DNA of 64,000 nt from Natronorubrum halophilum (GCF_003670115.1 NZ_QQTY01000002.1:992001-1056000); one strand, 5' to 3'. Positions 7,710 to 16,190 are shown, counted from the first letter of the stretch. Numbers and translations are program-made. Notes: generated from the letters alone by a model not told the origin.

Positions 7710-9011
7710 CTAGATAACGATCACGACCGACGCCAACGCCCCGCCGAGCAACAACAGCCCGCTGTAGGCTGCGACCTGATTGCGAAAGCCGTGGTTCGGC
7801 GACGTCGACGCGAGCACGGCCTTGACGATGATGCTCGAGACCGTCGCGAGCAGGATGGCGATCGTCGCCTCGGCGGGACCGAGTTGGCCGCCGCGATAGA
7901 GCACGACCGCCGACGTGGTCGCGCCGGCGCTCGAGACGAAGCCGCTCGCGACCGCCGTCGCGTAGAATCCGAGGGTGCCGAACCACGTTTCGGCGACCGA
8001 TCCGAAGACGAGGACGACGAGGAAGACGCCCCCGAACGCGAGCGCGTTCTTCATCGAGAACGGGCTCTGGAGTTCGATCGGGCCGGATTCGCTCCAGTCG
8101 GCGGTTTTGGCGGCGACGGCGAACGCGACCAGAATAACGGCACCGAGCGGAACGATCGCCTCGAATAGAACTTCAGTGTCGCTCCCGAGCGTAAAGCCGA
8201 CTGCGATCGCGAGGTTCCGCGCGGCCATCGCCGCGTTGGCCAGCAAGATCGCCGCGACGGCGTAGGAAGCGGCCTCCGGTCGCTGGCGGACGTGATCGAG
8301 CATCGTCCCGACGACGGCCGTCGAAGACGCGAGTCCGCCGAAGAAGCCGGTGACGGCGATCCCTCGGCCGCCGTACGTCGAGACGATCGCGTAGTTAACG
8401 ATCCCGATTCCCGCGACGGCGACGACCATGAGCCAGATCACCTGTGGCTCGAGCGGGATCACGATGCCGGCGATTTCGGGGTTCCACTCGGCGGGTAACA
8501 GCGGATAAATGACGAACGCGAGGATGGCGAACTCGGTCGTCGAGCGCATTTCCTCGTGGGAGAGCCCCCACGCGAACTCGTGGAGCTCTCGTTTGAGGAC
8601 GAGCAACAGCGAGGAGAGGACGGCGACGGTCACGCCCTCGATGATGAAACCGGCGGCGACCAGCGCGCCGACGCCGTAGGCGACGAGCATCGAGACCGAG
8701 GTCGTCAGCGAGAGGCCGGCGTCGTCCTCGCTCAGTAGACCCTGGACCGCCAGCAACACGCCCTGGACGATGACGAGCAGCCCGCCGAGGACGAGGAGCG
8801 CTTCGCCGATCTCGGTCTCGAAGACCAGTATCGTAAAGACGGCTCCGAGGAGGCTGATCAACGAGAACGTCCGGATACCGGCGGACTTCTGTGACCACTC
8901 GCGCTCTAATCCGAGGAACATGCCGAGCGCTCCGGCGAGGGCAATTCGGACGACCGTTTCGTCTAGTGGTGCGTCGACGATCTGCAGCGTGACCCCGTTC
9001 ACTGTGGCCAC
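7710..9011 (-). CDS. MgtC/SapB N-terminal and DUF4010 C-terminal membrane protein
   Basis: A 433-residue polytopic membrane protein. The first ~140 residues are MgtC-like: GALGMFLGLEREW, AGIRTFSLISLLGA and the small-residue-rich helices of the SapB family. The remaining ~290 residues have many hydrophobic helices typical of DUF4010, including GFFGGLASSTAVVGTM and a SAGATTSAVVLY segment near the end. Function of the fused family is unsettled; MgtC is linked to Mg2+ and acid stress in bacteria. The start is ambiguous: GTG at 9011 or GTG at 9002; a TATA-like cttatgta around 9030 fits either. Confidence 0.85.
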   Translation of the reverse strand: MATVNGVTLQIVDAPLDETVVRIALAGALGMFLGLEREWSQKSAGIRTFSLISLLGAVFTILVFETEIGEALLVLGGLLVIVQGVLLAVQGLLSEDDAGLSLTTSVSMLVAYGVGALVAAGFIIEGVTVAVLSSLLLVLKRELHEFAWGLSHEEMRSTTEFAILAFVIYPLLPAEWNPEIAGIVIPLEPQVIWLMVVAVAGIGIVNYAIVSTYGGRGIAVTGFFGGLASSTAVVGTMLDHVRQRPEAASYAVAAILLANAAMAARNLAIAVGFTLGSDTEVLFEAIVPLGAVILVAFAVAAKTADWSESGPIELQSPFSMKNALAFGGVFLVVLVFGSVAETWFGTLGFYATAVASGFVSSAGATTSAVVLYRGGQLGPAEATIAILLATVSSIIVKAVLASTSPNHGFRNQVAAYSGLLLLGGALASVVIVI

Positions 9012-9492
9012 TTCATCGCGGCCCTACATAAGCGGCGTGCCGGAACCGACGATCTGAACTCTCTGGCGCTGCAGATCGCCGGTAGCTATATAACTCGCAG
9101 ATCGCCCGAAAACGGGCCGGAGACGTTCAGGCTATCGTGAACGACCCAGTCGCGACGCGCCGATGAGGTGTCCGTGCAGGCGGCGACCGTCGCGCGGACC
9201 GCACCCGCGCCGACTCTCCCGCTCGAGACGTACACCGCGAACTGTGCCTCCCTGACAGCTTCCGGGACTGCTCGTTCGACTCCGGTGACCGCTCCCAGCA
9301 GGCGGAAACCCGAAATGGGTGGGAGGAACGGAAACAGTACCGGGATACTGCCGGCTGTCTCCCCGTGGGATCCGCCGAAGCCGTCCGCGGGATTCGTCAC
9401 ACCGGCGTCCAACCGGCGGCGTCTCTTCGGTCGGCGACTCCTCGCGACGGGTCCGAAACGCAGTCCCGTGAGCGCGGTAGCCGAGCCGTGGC
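9012..9492. other. Gene-free stretch between MgtC-like gene and padR
   Basis: No convincing gene. Readings on both strands lack the acidic bias and conserved motifs of the neighbours. A TATA-like ctatataac occurs at about 9088-9096 without an obvious gene behind it. The stretch may be a decayed gene. Confidence 0.4.
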
Positions 9493-9768
9493 CTACAACT
9501 CGACGTACTGTTCTTCCCAGTCCCGGCGCGCCTCGAGTTCCCGGCGGCCGCGACGGGTGAGCGTATAGAAGTTCGTCCGACGGTCACGGCGCCCCTTCTC
9601 GACGAGCCCCTTGTCGACGAGCGTGTCGAGGTTGGGATAGAGCCGTCCGTGGTGGATCTCTTTTTCGTAGTACTGCTCGAGTTCTTCTTTAATTGCCAGT
9701 CCGTGAGGTTCCTCCTCGCCAGCGATGACGTACAGCAGGTCCCGCTGAAATCCTGTCAGGTCGTACAT
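9493..9768 (-). CDS. PadR-family transcriptional regulator
   Basis: A 91-residue winged-helix protein. The family pattern is clear: LTGFQRDLLYVIAG, EEEPHGLAIKEELEQYY, then HHGRLYPNLDTLVDKGLVEKG (recognition helix and start of the wing) and RTNFYTLTRRGRRELEAR, as in short PadR proteins of haloarchaea. PadR regulators bind palindromic operators as dimers, usually repressing a neighbour or themselves. A perfect inverted repeat (9774-9790) lies just upstream of the start codon, so autoregulation is likely. No obvious target gene is beside it; the downstream 480 bases hold no firm gene. Confidence 0.92.
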   Translation of the reverse strand: MYDLTGFQRDLLYVIAGEEEPHGLAIKEELEQYYEKEIHHGRLYPNLDTLVDKGLVEKGRRDRRTNFYTLTRRGRRELEARRDWEEQYVEL

Positions 9769-9773
9769 TGGGA

Positions 9774-9790
9774 AAGTACCACTCGTACTT
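9774..9790. promoter_or_regulatory. Candidate PadR operator (inverted repeat)
   Basis: AAGTAC-n5-GTACTT, perfect 6-base arms, centred 14 bases upstream of the padR start and downstream of the TATA-like cttattaaaat (about 9803-9815, minus strand). Binding here would block initiation. Confidence 0.5.
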
Positions 9791-10055
9791 ACTGTCGAAT
9801 TTTAATAAGGCTATCGGGTTGTTTCGATGGAAACAGGGATATTACCAACGAAGCGCGTCATTTGGCTTTCTGTCGAATGATAATAGCCATGAGGGTTCCG
9901 GGGTGGGTCATACATAATGAGGCGGTCATGTTTACAGTCCGTCTAAACCAGTTCGGCATTATTATATGAGGGAGTTACGGTAGTGTCGAGTCATTCGAAG
10001 ACAAACAGTCGAAAAGCCGCCGCTCGTAGTATTGTACGCGAAACAGGAAAGCAGA

Positions 10056-10081
10056 TCGCGTGACGGAAAAATGTCACGCGA
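10056..10081. repeat. Perfect 9-bp inverted repeat
   Basis: TCGCGTGAC and GTCACGCGA flank an 8-base spacer (ggaaaaat). On the minus strand the loop is T-rich. Confidence 0.55.
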
Positions 10082-10109
10082 ATGCTTGCCGCCCTGAATT
10101 GGTCCCCGC

Positions 10110-10139
10110 TGACGCTTCGGCCCTCCAAGCGAAGCGTCA
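10110..10139. repeat. Perfect 10-bp inverted repeat
   Basis: TGACGCTTCG and CGAAGCGTCA flank a 10-base spacer. It lies 29 bases from the first inverted repeat, and a TATA-like tttaag (minus strand, about 10163-10168) is placed so that a minus-strand transcript could begin just before it. Confidence 0.55.
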
Positions 10140-10210
10140 CCTGAAAGGTTCTGCCGAGTGTACTTAAAGGTAACGACACTGGTGAGACTCGTGAGACTGT
10201 TCAGGTGACC

Positions 10211-10357
10211 TCACATATGCTCTTCTTCGAGGACCCAGCCGATGGCGCGCTTGTAGTAGGTAAACATCTGTCTGACGCCGTCGTGTCGCATGTCCTCGCT
10301 CTCGAGATGCTCCTCGAGGAACTCGTACTGCTCGCGGATCTCTTCTTCGTCACGCAT
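10211..10357 (-). CDS. Small conserved acidic protein, function unknown
   Basis: A 48-residue protein starting MRDEEEIREQYEFLEEHL; nearly all predicted to be helical, with alternating charged and aromatic residues and a closing WVLEEEHM. Small proteins of this pattern are common in haloarchaeal genomes. The start is chosen at the ATG at 10357; the reading frame continues upstream but loses the acidic helical character. Function is unknown and no operon partner is close. Confidence 0.65.
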   Translation of the reverse strand: MRDEEEIREQYEFLEEHLESEDMRHDGVRQMFTYYKRAIGWVLEEEHM

Positions 10358-10664
10358 GCGTGGCGGTATGCGTCCCAACAGGAAAAAGGTCGCCGAGTCG
10401 CTAACCGGGGATTGGGACGTTCCGTTCACACCGTCTCGTCCGCTTCCAGCGATAAGCCACGAGTTTCGACCGACAACTATCCGTCCTGTTATGTTGAACC
10501 TCGGTTCGCTCGCTGCCGTGTGTCACTGACAGATCGCAGTCGATCCGGTGAATGCAGTTGCTACGGGATCATAGCAAAAAACCGATTGGAAAACGGTCAC
10601 AGCTTAGTTGTCCGTCTTTCGTACCGACACCGCGGGTCGCACTCGAGCGACGAGTACCGCTGAG
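10358..10664. other. Gene-free stretch
   Basis: Nothing coding is supported. The only signal is a T-tract on the minus strand (10576-10581) downstream of the sequon-rich lipoprotein gene. Confidence 0.4.
10576..10581 (-). terminator. Oligo-T terminator candidate
   Basis: Six consecutive T on the minus strand, 84 bases after the stop codon of the gene ending at 10665; a second T4 run follows. Archaeal transcription commonly ends at such T-tracts. Confidence 0.35.
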
Positions 10665-11369
10665 TTAGAGGTCGCTCTCGTTGGACTCGTTAGACTCGTT
10701 AGACTCGTTAGACTCGGTTTCGTTGCCGCTTCCGCCCTCCTCGCCGAGAGTCAGCGTGAGCTCTTCGTCGGCGCCGTCGATCTCGACGTCGTCTTCGGCC
10801 TCGTCGCCTTCGTATTCGGCCATGACGGTGTACTCGCCGTCCTCGAGTTCGTCGAACTCGACTTCGCCGTCCTCGTTCGTCTCGTCCTCGAGCGGGAACT
10901 CTTGGACGTCTTCGAGGCCGTTTTCGGTTTCGTTGCCGGTCTCGTTGGTCTCGTTGGTCTCGTTGGTCTCGTTCGTCTCGTTAGATTCGTTGTCCTGGAT
11001 GAAGGAGCCGGTTTCCGTCTCGTTGGTCTCGTTCGTCTCGTTGTCGGACTCGTTACCGTTCTCCTCCGTCATATTGCCGTCATCGCCCATCATGCCGCTA
11101 TCGGCCTCGTCGAGTTCGACGGTGGCTCCCTCGACGGGCTCTCCCTGGTCGTCCTCGACGGTGACTGTCAGCATGTACGTCTCGTCGCCGCCTTCGGTCT
11201 CGTTGTCTCCGGTCTCGTTGTCTCCAGTTTCGTTATCTCCGGTCTCATTGTCTCCGGTCTCGTTATCGTCACCGCCGGGGCCGCTGTCGGAACAGCCAGC
11301 CAGGACGAGTGCACTTGCAGTACCTGCGGTAACGACGAACTTGCGCCGGTTGAGTCTTGGTTCGGACAT
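10665..11369 (-). CDS. Tat lipoprotein with N-X-T/S sequon repeats and a carboxypeptidase-regulatory-like domain
   Basis: A 234-residue protein. Twin Arg in LNRRKF (8-9) and the lipobox LVLAGC (Cys26) predict Tat export and lipid anchoring. After the Cys come five GDNET-type repeats, then a beta-sandwich-like segment (YMLTVTVEDDQGEPVEGATVELDE) broken by two NET/NES-rich insertions, then DGEVEFDELEDGEYTVMAEYEGD, which resembles the end of a carboxypeptidase-regulatory/Big-like fold. A run of NES ends the protein. I count about 22 N-X-T/S sequons, an extreme density that suggests heavy N-glycosylation outside the cell. The DNA repeats are near-perfect ggtctcgtt units, so length may vary by slippage. 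Confidence 0.8.
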   Translation of the reverse strand: MSEPRLNRRKFVVTAGTASALVLAGCSDSGPGGDDNETGDNETGDNETGDNETGDNETEGGDETYMLTVTVEDDQGEPVEGATVELDEADSGMMGDDGNMTEENGNESDNETNETNETETGSFIQDNESNETNETNETNETNETGNETENGLEDVQEFPLEDETNEDGEVEFDELEDGEYTVMAEYEGDEAEDDVEIDGADEELTLTLGEEGGSGNETESNESNESNESNESDL

Positions 11370-11585
11370 ATACCTGGATAGGACGTTTCCGCTGGTTTCA
11401 GTGCGGCCTGCAACTGCCGTCCGTTAATCACCCGTTGAACGTCACCCCAAAATGCATGACCGTCACTGATTGCGCACTGTTCGACAGGTAAATTCGTTGT
11501 AGCACCTGTAACCGTCTACCCTCTGTGGGTTTTCCACTGACACCGACTCATAACATTGTTGGAATGTACACGTAATGATCAGCTC
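11370..11585. other. Gene-free upstream region of the sequon-rich lipoprotein gene
   Basis: No gene or clear promoter recognised; moderately AT-rich from 11540. Confidence 0.35.
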
Positions 11586-11705
11586 ATGATACGACCGGCT
11601 GCCTTCTGGTTCGCGTTCGTCGTCCCCCTCCTCGTCCTTCTGATAAGGGCCGTCGTCGCACTCGGAAAGATAGGCGCTATCGTCCCCAACCCGGTCATAC
11701 CGTGA
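11586..11705 (+). CDS. Candidate 39-residue membrane miniprotein
   Basis: MIRPAAFWFAFVVPLLVLL begins a 39-residue frame with one clear transmembrane segment (about residues 5-28) and a short C-terminal tail ending VPNPVIP. A weak AT-rich cataacatt occurs about 30 bases upstream. The next 213 bases to the zinc-ribbon gene hold nothing I can support. Small single-span proteins of this size are frequent in haloarchaea, but I do not recognise the family. Confidence 0.35.
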   Translation: MIRPAAFWFAFVVPLLVLLIRAVVALGKIGAIVPNPVIP

Positions 11706-11918
11706 CGTCGCGGTCGTTGTTATGATCGAACTCACTAGGCCCCGGTACCTCGAGCCAGCCGCCGCGTTGACCATCGCGCAGATCATCGCGCTCCTCCCCC
11801 GGGCCCGCGCGGACTGGTTCACGGTCTGCATCGGCACGTCTGGGCTGTGGGTTTGCTCGTCACGAACCTGTAGCCCGACTCCGGTGTGACTTTTGGGCTC
11901 CAACGCGTACCGTCTTCC

Positions 11919-12644
11919 ATGAAAATTCGGGGTGAGCGCGAGTGTACGGAGTGTGGGACCCGCTGGTCGTACTACGAAACCGGCAGCGTCGGCTGTCCGG
12001 CCTGCGGAAACCTTCGCAGCGTCGGTATCGACGACCGAACCGAACACACCGATCTGCAAGCGGAGTTCGACCTTACGTCGGTCCGAAACGCCATCGACGA
12101 GGTCCCGACCGACGATCTCGCCCAGCGGGCTAGCGAAGCGTGCCGCGAGTACGTTCGTCGCCGCGGCTTCGTCAACGCCGGCACGCTTCGAGAGCTCGAC
12201 GACACCTATCTGGCCGCCAGCGAACTGCGCCACGTCGCCGACATCGTCGGTCGGGATAGCCGCCTCGAGGAGCGCGAGGAGCTCTATTTCCTCTCCTTGC
12301 TTCGCGACGCCGACGACGGCGAGCGCCCGCCAGCCGCGGAGCTCCCACCCTCCCTGCGAGGGGCTCGCGGGATCGCCTCCGCCAACGCCGTCCGAGAATA
12401 CCGTCGGGACGTTCGCACCTGGGCTGCGGACCGCGAACTCACGGCCGCCGAGCGCGCCGCCTTGGAGACGCTCGGCGAACACGTCACGCGGATTCGAATG
12501 CTCGACGGCGACATCGAGCCGCAGTTGGCCGACCGTCTGATCGCGGCGACCCGCGATCTGGCGAACGGACTCCGCGGCGACGAACTGGCCTTTACGCGGG
12601 CACAGGACCGACTCGAGGAGCTCGAGTTCACCGGTTCGGAGTAG
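11919..12644 (+). CDS. Zinc-ribbon protein with long helical region, function unknown
   Basis: A 241-residue protein. The first 35 residues form a zinc ribbon: C9-x2-C12 and C26-x2-C29 around TRWSYYETGSVG, similar to TFIIB-type or rubredoxin-type knuckles. The rest is acidic and almost entirely helical (DLAQRASEACREYVRRRGF, LRELDDTYLAASELRHVADIV, EEREELYFLSLLRDAD), ending in a helix FTRAQDRLEELEF. The family is haloarchaeal and uncharacterised as far as I know. The start is the ATG immediately before the ribbon; nothing upstream is needed. Confidence 0.8.
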   Translation: MKIRGERECTECGTRWSYYETGSVGCPACGNLRSVGIDDRTEHTDLQAEFDLTSVRNAIDEVPTDDLAQRASEACREYVRRRGFVNAGTLRELDDTYLAASELRHVADIVGRDSRLEEREELYFLSLLRDADDGERPPAAELPPSLRGARGIASANAVREYRRDVRTWAADRELTAAERAALETLGEHVTRIRMLDGDIEPQLADRLIAATRDLANGLRGDELAFTRAQDRLEELEFTGSE

Positions 12645-12703
12645 AACGAACGGAACGTGGCGAAATCGGACGCGATGAGTGCGTCACAGATCCGGACTTC
12701 GTT

Positions 12704-13597
12704 TCAGGGGAGATCGACGTCGACGCCGTTTTGCAGGCTCGCGGCCTTGACCGTGTTGTACAGGAGCATCGCGCGCGTCATCGGGCCGACGCCGCCCGGA
12801 ACGGGCGTGATCGCGCTCGCTCGCTCTTTCGCGCTCTCGAATTCGACGTCGCCGACGAGTTCGTACCCCTTCTCGTTGTCGGCGTCCACGCGGTTGACGC
12901 CGACGTCGATCACGACCGCACCATCGCCGATCATCGAGCCGTCGATAAGTTCGGGCGCGCCGGCGGCCGCGACCACGACGTCCGCGCCGCGAGTTTTTGC
13001 CGCGAGATCCGTGGTTCGGGAGTGACAGACCGTCACCGTCGCGTTTCCGTCGTCGGCCTTCTGGATCAACAGGTTGGCCAGGGGTTTGCCGACGATGTCC
13101 GACCGACCGACGATGGTGACGTCCTTCCCCTCGAGGTCGATAGCAGCGTCCTCGAGCAGCTTCTGGACGCCGTGGGGAGTACACGGTCGGAAGCGGGCGT
13201 CGCCGGCGACGAGGCGGCCGACGTTCTCCGGGTGGAACCCGTCGACGTCCTTTGCGGGATCTACCCGTCGGATGACTTCGCGGTAGTCGACGTGGTCGGG
13301 GACGGGCGCCTGAACGATGTAGCCGTGGATCTCGGGATCGGCGTTGAGATCGGCGATGGTGTCGTACAGGGTCTCGGGCGGGGCGTCGCCGGCGACGTCG
13401 ACGTGGTGGCTCTCGATGCCGACCTCCTCGCAATCGCGCTGTTTCATGTTCACGTAGGTCTGGCTGGCGGGGTCGTCGCCCATCAACACGGTCGCCAGTC
13501 CCGGTCGCGAACCCGCGTCGGCCAGCGTCTCGATCGCGTCCGTCAGATTATCTCGGATTTCGCTCGCAACAGCGTTGCCATCGATGATCTCCGTCAT
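12704..13597 (-). CDS. folD: Bifunctional methylenetetrahydrofolate dehydrogenase / methenyl-THF cyclohydrolase
   Basis: A 297-residue enzyme interconverting 5,10-methylene-, methenyl- and 10-formyl-tetrahydrofolate in the cytoplasm. The catalytic pair Tyr48/Lys52 is in YVNMK; YIVQAPVPDHVD, the PCTPHGVQ segment and the Rossmann loop VGRSDIVGKPLANLL bind substrate and NADP; the late TPVPGGVGPMTRAML signature is intact. It works with GlyA (14906-16159), which supplies methylene-THF from serine. In many haloarchaea the two genes are adjacent; here a plus-strand lipoprotein gene separates them. Confidence 0.97.
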   Translation of the reverse strand: MTEIIDGNAVASEIRDNLTDAIETLADAGSRPGLATVLMGDDPASQTYVNMKQRDCEEVGIESHHVDVAGDAPPETLYDTIADLNADPEIHGYIVQAPVPDHVDYREVIRRVDPAKDVDGFHPENVGRLVAGDARFRPCTPHGVQKLLEDAAIDLEGKDVTIVGRSDIVGKPLANLLIQKADDGNATVTVCHSRTTDLAAKTRGADVVVAAAGAPELIDGSMIGDGAVVIDVGVNRVDADNEKGYELVGDVEFESAKERASAITPVPGGVGPMTRAMLLYNTVKAASLQNGVDVDLP

Positions 13598-13869
13598 TAC
13601 TCGAACGGGTGACCGCGAGGCTAATCAACCCTCGGGTTCGTGCTCAGAAATAGCGTTGAAACGCGGAAAAAACACATGTTTGTGCATACCCTCCGAGTGT
13701 ACTCGCTCGTCGAGGACCGTCTCGGCGACAGTGATACTCGAGAGTGATGCCGATCTCGAATACGGACTCAGTGGCGGGAGCGGCTGGGACAGCCGAACCA
13801 TGAAACCGATCTTGCGACGATATCCTTTTGTTGACGTAATTCGAACATGTAGGGTATCATAGTCCGCAG

Positions 13870-14859
13870 ATGGACTTCCAGATCACCCGACGGAACGCTA
13901 TCGTCGCGGGATGCGTGTTGGGAGGACTTGGCGGCTGTGCCTCCCTCCCTGCGTCCGACGAACGATCCCAGTCACCCGGCGCTGCTGGGTTCACCGCGGG
14001 AACCGTTCCTGCGGAGAGCGATCCACTTCTGGTGATCCATCCGGAGGAGACGCACCACAACCCCGCCACAACGGCACTCGCAAAGCGGCTACTCGGTGGT
14101 TCTTCCTTCGCTGGAATCGCGACAGCGATAGCCGATTTCTCGGATGGACCGTCGTCGGATGTCGTTTCCGCCGACGTCGGAAAGCTAGCTGTTATCGGGT
14201 CAAATACGGGTTATGGGAGCGGTGCCGTCGTTTGGGCTGAGTGGTCCGAAGACGACCTGCGTGAAATCCTCGAGCGGCCCGGCCGAGACGAGCCTGAGCC
14301 CGGGACGTACCACGGACGAGCCATCTACGAGACCGACGAACTCGGCGCAGCAACGCTGGCCGACCAGGCCGTCGCCATCGGTACCGCTCGCGTCGTTCGG
14401 TCCGTCGTCGACGTCTGGCACGGCGATACCGATCCCGTCGCCGACGCCGTCTTACGGCCGTTCGAACGTACCGATCGAGACGCGCCAGTTCGGTTCGCAA
14501 CGACCGGACTTGCGTTCCAGGCTGACTCGCCATCACCACGAACGGCGGAGTATGATCCGGTGGCCAACACGTCGGTGTCAATCGCTACAGAAGATCGCGA
14601 GGCGATCGTCGACGTCGCATACGAAGTCGAAGCGAGTGACGCCGCCGACCCGCTCGCCAAAGCGCTCGAGCGAGATCTCGGTATCGGTTCCGCGTCCGCG
14701 GCAGTCGAACCGGTTCTTCCTCGAGGGATCCGAGGTGACCTCGCGGTAGATCGAAATGCGACGGTCGTAACCGTCAGGTACCGAGGTTCGGTTGACGCGG
14801 TGGCTGAGCACGTCGGCGACGTCGTGACGACTTTCGGGACCGCGACCGGTCAGCAGTAA
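13870..14859 (+). CDS. Tat lipoprotein, function unknown
   Basis: A 329-residue protein beginning MDFQITRRNAIVAGC; twin Arg at 7-8 and the lipobox GLGGC (Cys23) predict Tat export and anchoring. The mature part has a mixed alpha/beta look with two similar halves (KLAVIGSNTG.. and ..AIVDVAYEVE), resembling other haloarchaeal proteins of unknown function that carry alternating beta strands. Codon use is less GC-biased than in folD and glyA on either side, and the gene runs opposite to both, suggesting a later insertion. A TATA-like atatccttttg lies upstream around 13822-13832. Confidence 0.7.
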   Translation: MDFQITRRNAIVAGCVLGGLGGCASLPASDERSQSPGAAGFTAGTVPAESDPLLVIHPEETHHNPATTALAKRLLGGSSFAGIATAIADFSDGPSSDVVSADVGKLAVIGSNTGYGSGAVVWAEWSEDDLREILERPGRDEPEPGTYHGRAIYETDELGAATLADQAVAIGTARVVRSVVDVWHGDTDPVADAVLRPFERTDRDAPVRFATTGLAFQADSPSPRTAEYDPVANTSVSIATEDREAIVDVAYEVEASDAADPLAKALERDLGIGSASAAVEPVLPRGIRGDLAVDRNATVVTVRYRGSVDAVAEHVGDVVTTFGTATGQQ

Positions 14860-14905
14860 GCCGTCGAAACCGAGCGAAACGGTGCGGTGATCGGGTCGGT
14901 TATCC

Positions 14906-16159
14906 TTACTCGTCCGCGTACAGCGGGTTCTCGTCACACAGCGACTGCACTTCCTCGCGGACGTCGGCGATAACGGCCTCGTCCTCGGGAGCGTCGATGA
15001 CGCGGGTGATCAGGTCGCCGACCGTCCGGCAGTCGTCCTCGTCGAAGCCGCGGGTCGTCAGCGCCGGCGTACCGGCGCGAATACCCGAGGGGTCGAACGC
15101 CGAGCGCGTCTCGCCGGGGACCGTGTTCCCGTTGAGGACGATGCCGGCCTCCTCGAGAGCCTCCTCCGCGTCCCCACCGGACGTGTCGGGGTGGCTCTCG
15201 CGCAGGTCGACGAGCACGAGGTGGTTGTCGGTACCCTCGGAGACCAGCGAGAAGCCGTTCTCGACGAGGCTCTCACCCAGGGCCTTCGCGTTTGCGACCG
15301 TCTGGGAGGCGTAGTCTTCGAACTCGGGCTCGAGGGCTTCTTTGAAGCCGACGGCCTTGCCGGCGATATTGTGCATGAGGGGGCCGCCCTGCCCGCCGGG
15401 GAAGACAGCCGAATCGATGTCGTCGGCGTACTCCTCGTCGCACATGACGATCCCACCGCGGCCGGAGCGGATCGTCTTGTGGGTCGAGCCGGTGACGAAG
15501 TCGGCGATGCCGACCGGCGACGAGTGAACGCCGGCGGCGACGAGGCCGGTGATGTGAGCGATGTCCGCGAGGTGGAGCGCGTCGACGTTGTCGGCGGTCT
15601 CCTGAATACGCTCCCACTCGATTTCGCGCGGGTAGGCAGAGTATCCCGAGACGATGACGTCCGGTTCGAACGCTTCGGCGTGCTCGGCGAGGCCCTCGTA
15701 GTCGAGGTAACCCGTCTCGGGATCGACCTCGTACTGCTCGACGTCGTAGAGCTGGCCGACGAAGTTCGCCGGGTGACCGTGGCTCAGGTGGCCGCCGTGG
15801 GTCAGATCCAGCGAAAGGATCTTGTCGCCGGGCTCGAGCATCGCGAAGTAGACGGCCTGATTGGCCTGCGTGCCCGAGTGGGGTTGGACGTTGACGTGCT
15901 CTGCGCCGAACAGCTCCTCGGCGCGGTCGATCGCGAGCTGTTCGACCTCGTCGGCGAACTCACAGCCGCCGTAGTAGCGCGAGCCGGGATACCCTTCGGC
16001 GTACTTGTTCGTCAGTGCGCTCCCCTGGGCGTCGATGACCGCCCGGCTGGCGTGGTTCTCGCTCGCGATCATCTGGAGCGAGTTCCGCTGGCGGTCTACC
16101 TCCCCCTCGAGTGCATCGGCGACGGCGGGATCGACGTCCCGAACGTGCTCGTGTTCCAT
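14906..16159 (-). CDS. glyA: Serine hydroxymethyltransferase
   Basis: A 417-residue PLP enzyme converting serine plus tetrahydrofolate to glycine plus 5,10-methylene-THF. Conserved pieces: QMIASENHAS, SRYYGGCEFAD, NVQPHSGTQAN, THGGHLSHGH, the PLP-binding HLADIAHITGLVA and STHKTIRSGRGG with Schiff-base Lys228, then RAGTPALTTRGF. The C-terminal part is normal. MEHEHV is taken as start because a TATA box sits 25-31 bases upstream, suggesting a leaderless transcript; an upstream in-frame ATG would add 16 residues without family support. Confidence 0.97.
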   Translation of the reverse strand: MEHEHVRDVDPAVADALEGEVDRQRNSLQMIASENHASRAVIDAQGSALTNKYAEGYPGSRYYGGCEFADEVEQLAIDRAEELFGAEHVNVQPHSGTQANQAVYFAMLEPGDKILSLDLTHGGHLSHGHPANFVGQLYDVEQYEVDPETGYLDYEGLAEHAEAFEPDVIVSGYSAYPREIEWERIQETADNVDALHLADIAHITGLVAAGVHSSPVGIADFVTGSTHKTIRSGRGGIVMCDEEYADDIDSAVFPGGQGGPLMHNIAGKAVGFKEALEPEFEDYASQTVANAKALGESLVENGFSLVSEGTDNHLVLVDLRESHPDTSGGDAEEALEEAGIVLNGNTVPGETRSAFDPSGIRAGTPALTTRGFDEDDCRTVGDLITRVIDAPEDEAVIADVREEVQSLCDENPLYADE

Positions 16160-16183
16160 GTTCGATGTGCGGTCTGGCGGCTG

Positions 16184-16190
16184 CATAAAT
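16184..16190 (-). promoter_or_regulatory. TATA box of glyA
   Basis: Minus strand ATTTATG, 25-31 bases upstream of the chosen ATG at 16159. Confidence 0.5.

Larger units (their letters stand above)
9769..10210. other. Gene-free stretch with operator and two perfect hairpins
   Basis: Relatively AT-rich from 9790 to 9970. No gene supported. It holds the padR operator candidate and, from 10056 to 10139, two strong inverted repeats listed separately. Confidence 0.5.

Noticed and set aside
9086-9412. 108-codon frame on the minus strand downstream of padR
   Set aside because: No recognised motif, composition not typical of acidic haloarchaeal proteins, and the opposite strand is equally open. At most a decayed gene.
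11463-12482. Long minus-strand frame overlapping the zinc-ribbon gene
   Set aside because: Antisense to a real gene with conserved zinc-ribbon cysteines; long antisense frames are common at this GC content.
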